Part shown: positions 63,571 through 64,000 of the stretch, in pieces | How positions within the stretch are numbered: position 1 is the stretch's first letter | Layout: each line of letters begins with the position of its first letter | Source of the DNA: Rhodopseudomonas sp. | GTDB taxonomy: Bacteria > Pseudomonadota > Alphaproteobacteria > Rhizobiales > Xanthobacteraceae | Direction of reading: 5' to 3' | Length of the DNA stretch: 64,000 bases | Assembly: GCF_013377015.1 (NCBI RefSeq) | Contig: NZ_JACABA010000001.1 | Coordinates: 1,219,902-1,283,901 of the forward strand | Made by a program: the position numbers and the translations under genes | Notes under the pieces: model-generated | What the model was told of the DNA's origin: nothing | Seen by the model: the letters and a program-made list of their open reading frames with translations, nothing else | The model's database searches: none

Positions 63571-64000
63571 ATGGTTGATACGAAAACTCCTGGCGACAAG
63601 ACTCTGAGTGTGCCGACCAAGACCTTGACGCTGAAGCCGCGCGTCGAGCAGGGCGTCGTGCGCCAGAGCTTCAGCCATGGCCGTACCAAACAGGTGGTGG
63701 TCGAGAAACGCGGCAAGCGCCGGATCGGCGGCGACGCGCCGGGCGAGACCGCTCCGCCCGCACCCGAACCGGTCGTTGCGAAGCCGGCAGCACCGGTTGC
63801 CCGCGCCCCGATGTCGCGTCCGCCTCAGTCCGCCTCGCCGCGCAGCGGCTCGGGCGTGGTGTTGCGCACCCTGACCGAGGACGAGCGTAGCGCGCGCGCC
63901 AGCGCGCTGGCAGATGCGCGGCTGCGCGACGTCGAAGAGCGCCGCCTCGCCGAAGCCGAAGCCGCCCGCCGCAACAGCAAGGAAGGCATCGAGCAGGCCG
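63571..64000 (+). CDS. infB: Translation initiation factor IF-2, N-terminal part (cut by window edge)
   Basis: 143 codons are present, with no stop before the right edge. The start [51 protein letters not shown] is the typical alphaproteobacterial IF-2 N-terminus. It is followed by Pro/Ala-rich linker and a charged helix ([31 protein letters not shown]). The GTPase domain lies beyond the window. The position after nusA-ylxR confirms the call. Confidence 0.95.
   Translation, partial: MVDTKTPGDKTLSVPTKTLTLKPRVEQGVVRQSFSHGRTKQVVVEKRGKRRIGGDAPGETAPPAPEPVVAKPAAPVARAPMSRPPQSASPRSGSGVVLRTLTEDERSARASALADARLRDVEERRLAEAEAARRNSKEGIEQA

Overview
The window is a chromosomal segment of a high-GC alphaproteobacterium, most likely from the Rhodopseudomonas/Bradyrhizobium group. 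The evidence is a RegB/RegA redox pair next to an MmcB-type gene, a DUF1236 exported protein, a DUF2336 protein, GTCATTCCGGGG...CCCCGGAATGAC double-hairpin repeats, and the housekeeping order tsaB-rimI-fur-HAD-miaB-phoH-ybeY-corC-lnt-xre-trmB / rimP-nusA-ylxR-infB. No rRNA, tRNA, CRISPR array, insertion sequence or prophage was seen. Starts were chosen from Shine-Dalgarno spacing and family alignment recalled from memory; no database search was run.

Layout. 1-9.1 kb: the tail of an unidentified gene, a YgjP-type metallopeptidase, an intracellular PHA depolymerase (phaZ), an ABC-2 exporter pair, regB and regA, mmcB, a von Willebrand A protein and an MBL-fold hydrolase. 9.1-12.6 kb: a lower-GC accessory patch with a small unknown gene and a tandem duplication of an AraC-family regulator plus a convergent small gene; the first copy of the small gene has decayed. 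12.6-24.8 kb: an exported DUF1236 protein, a hybrid sensor kinase, a 53-residue small protein, a second PHB-depolymerase-type esterase, a chromate efflux operon (rhodanese-ChrB fusion plus ChrA), several small exported or unknown proteins and an FUSC-type exporter. 24.9-43.7 kb: metabolic genes (MmgE/PrpD, GNAT, a GAF hybrid kinase, two adenylate-forming ligases, malonyl-CoA decarboxylase, pirin, a long-form SAICAR synthetase, a crotonase, a SulP-STAS-cNMP fusion transporter, a succinate-semialdehyde-type dehydrogenase, a class-C serine hydrolase, a PfkB kinase). 43.9-64 kb: mostly core genes, from murJ and trpS to the 5' end of infB.

How the genes connect. phaZ and the distant PHB esterase share an almost identical 15-bp motif just upstream of their starts (TGCTGCRCTGCAAA core), which fits joint control by a PhaR-type polyester regulator. 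phaZ also has a TTGA-N6-TCAA site of the FNR/FixK type. The two AraC proteins keep nearly the same DNA-binding half but have diverged sensor halves, and both genes keep a common upstream element. The rimP-nusA-ylxR-infB operon is preceded by a plausible promoter, a short leader and a U-tailed terminator, which is the layout of an attenuator. The HAD gene after fur appears to start at a CTG codon that overlaps the fur stop.
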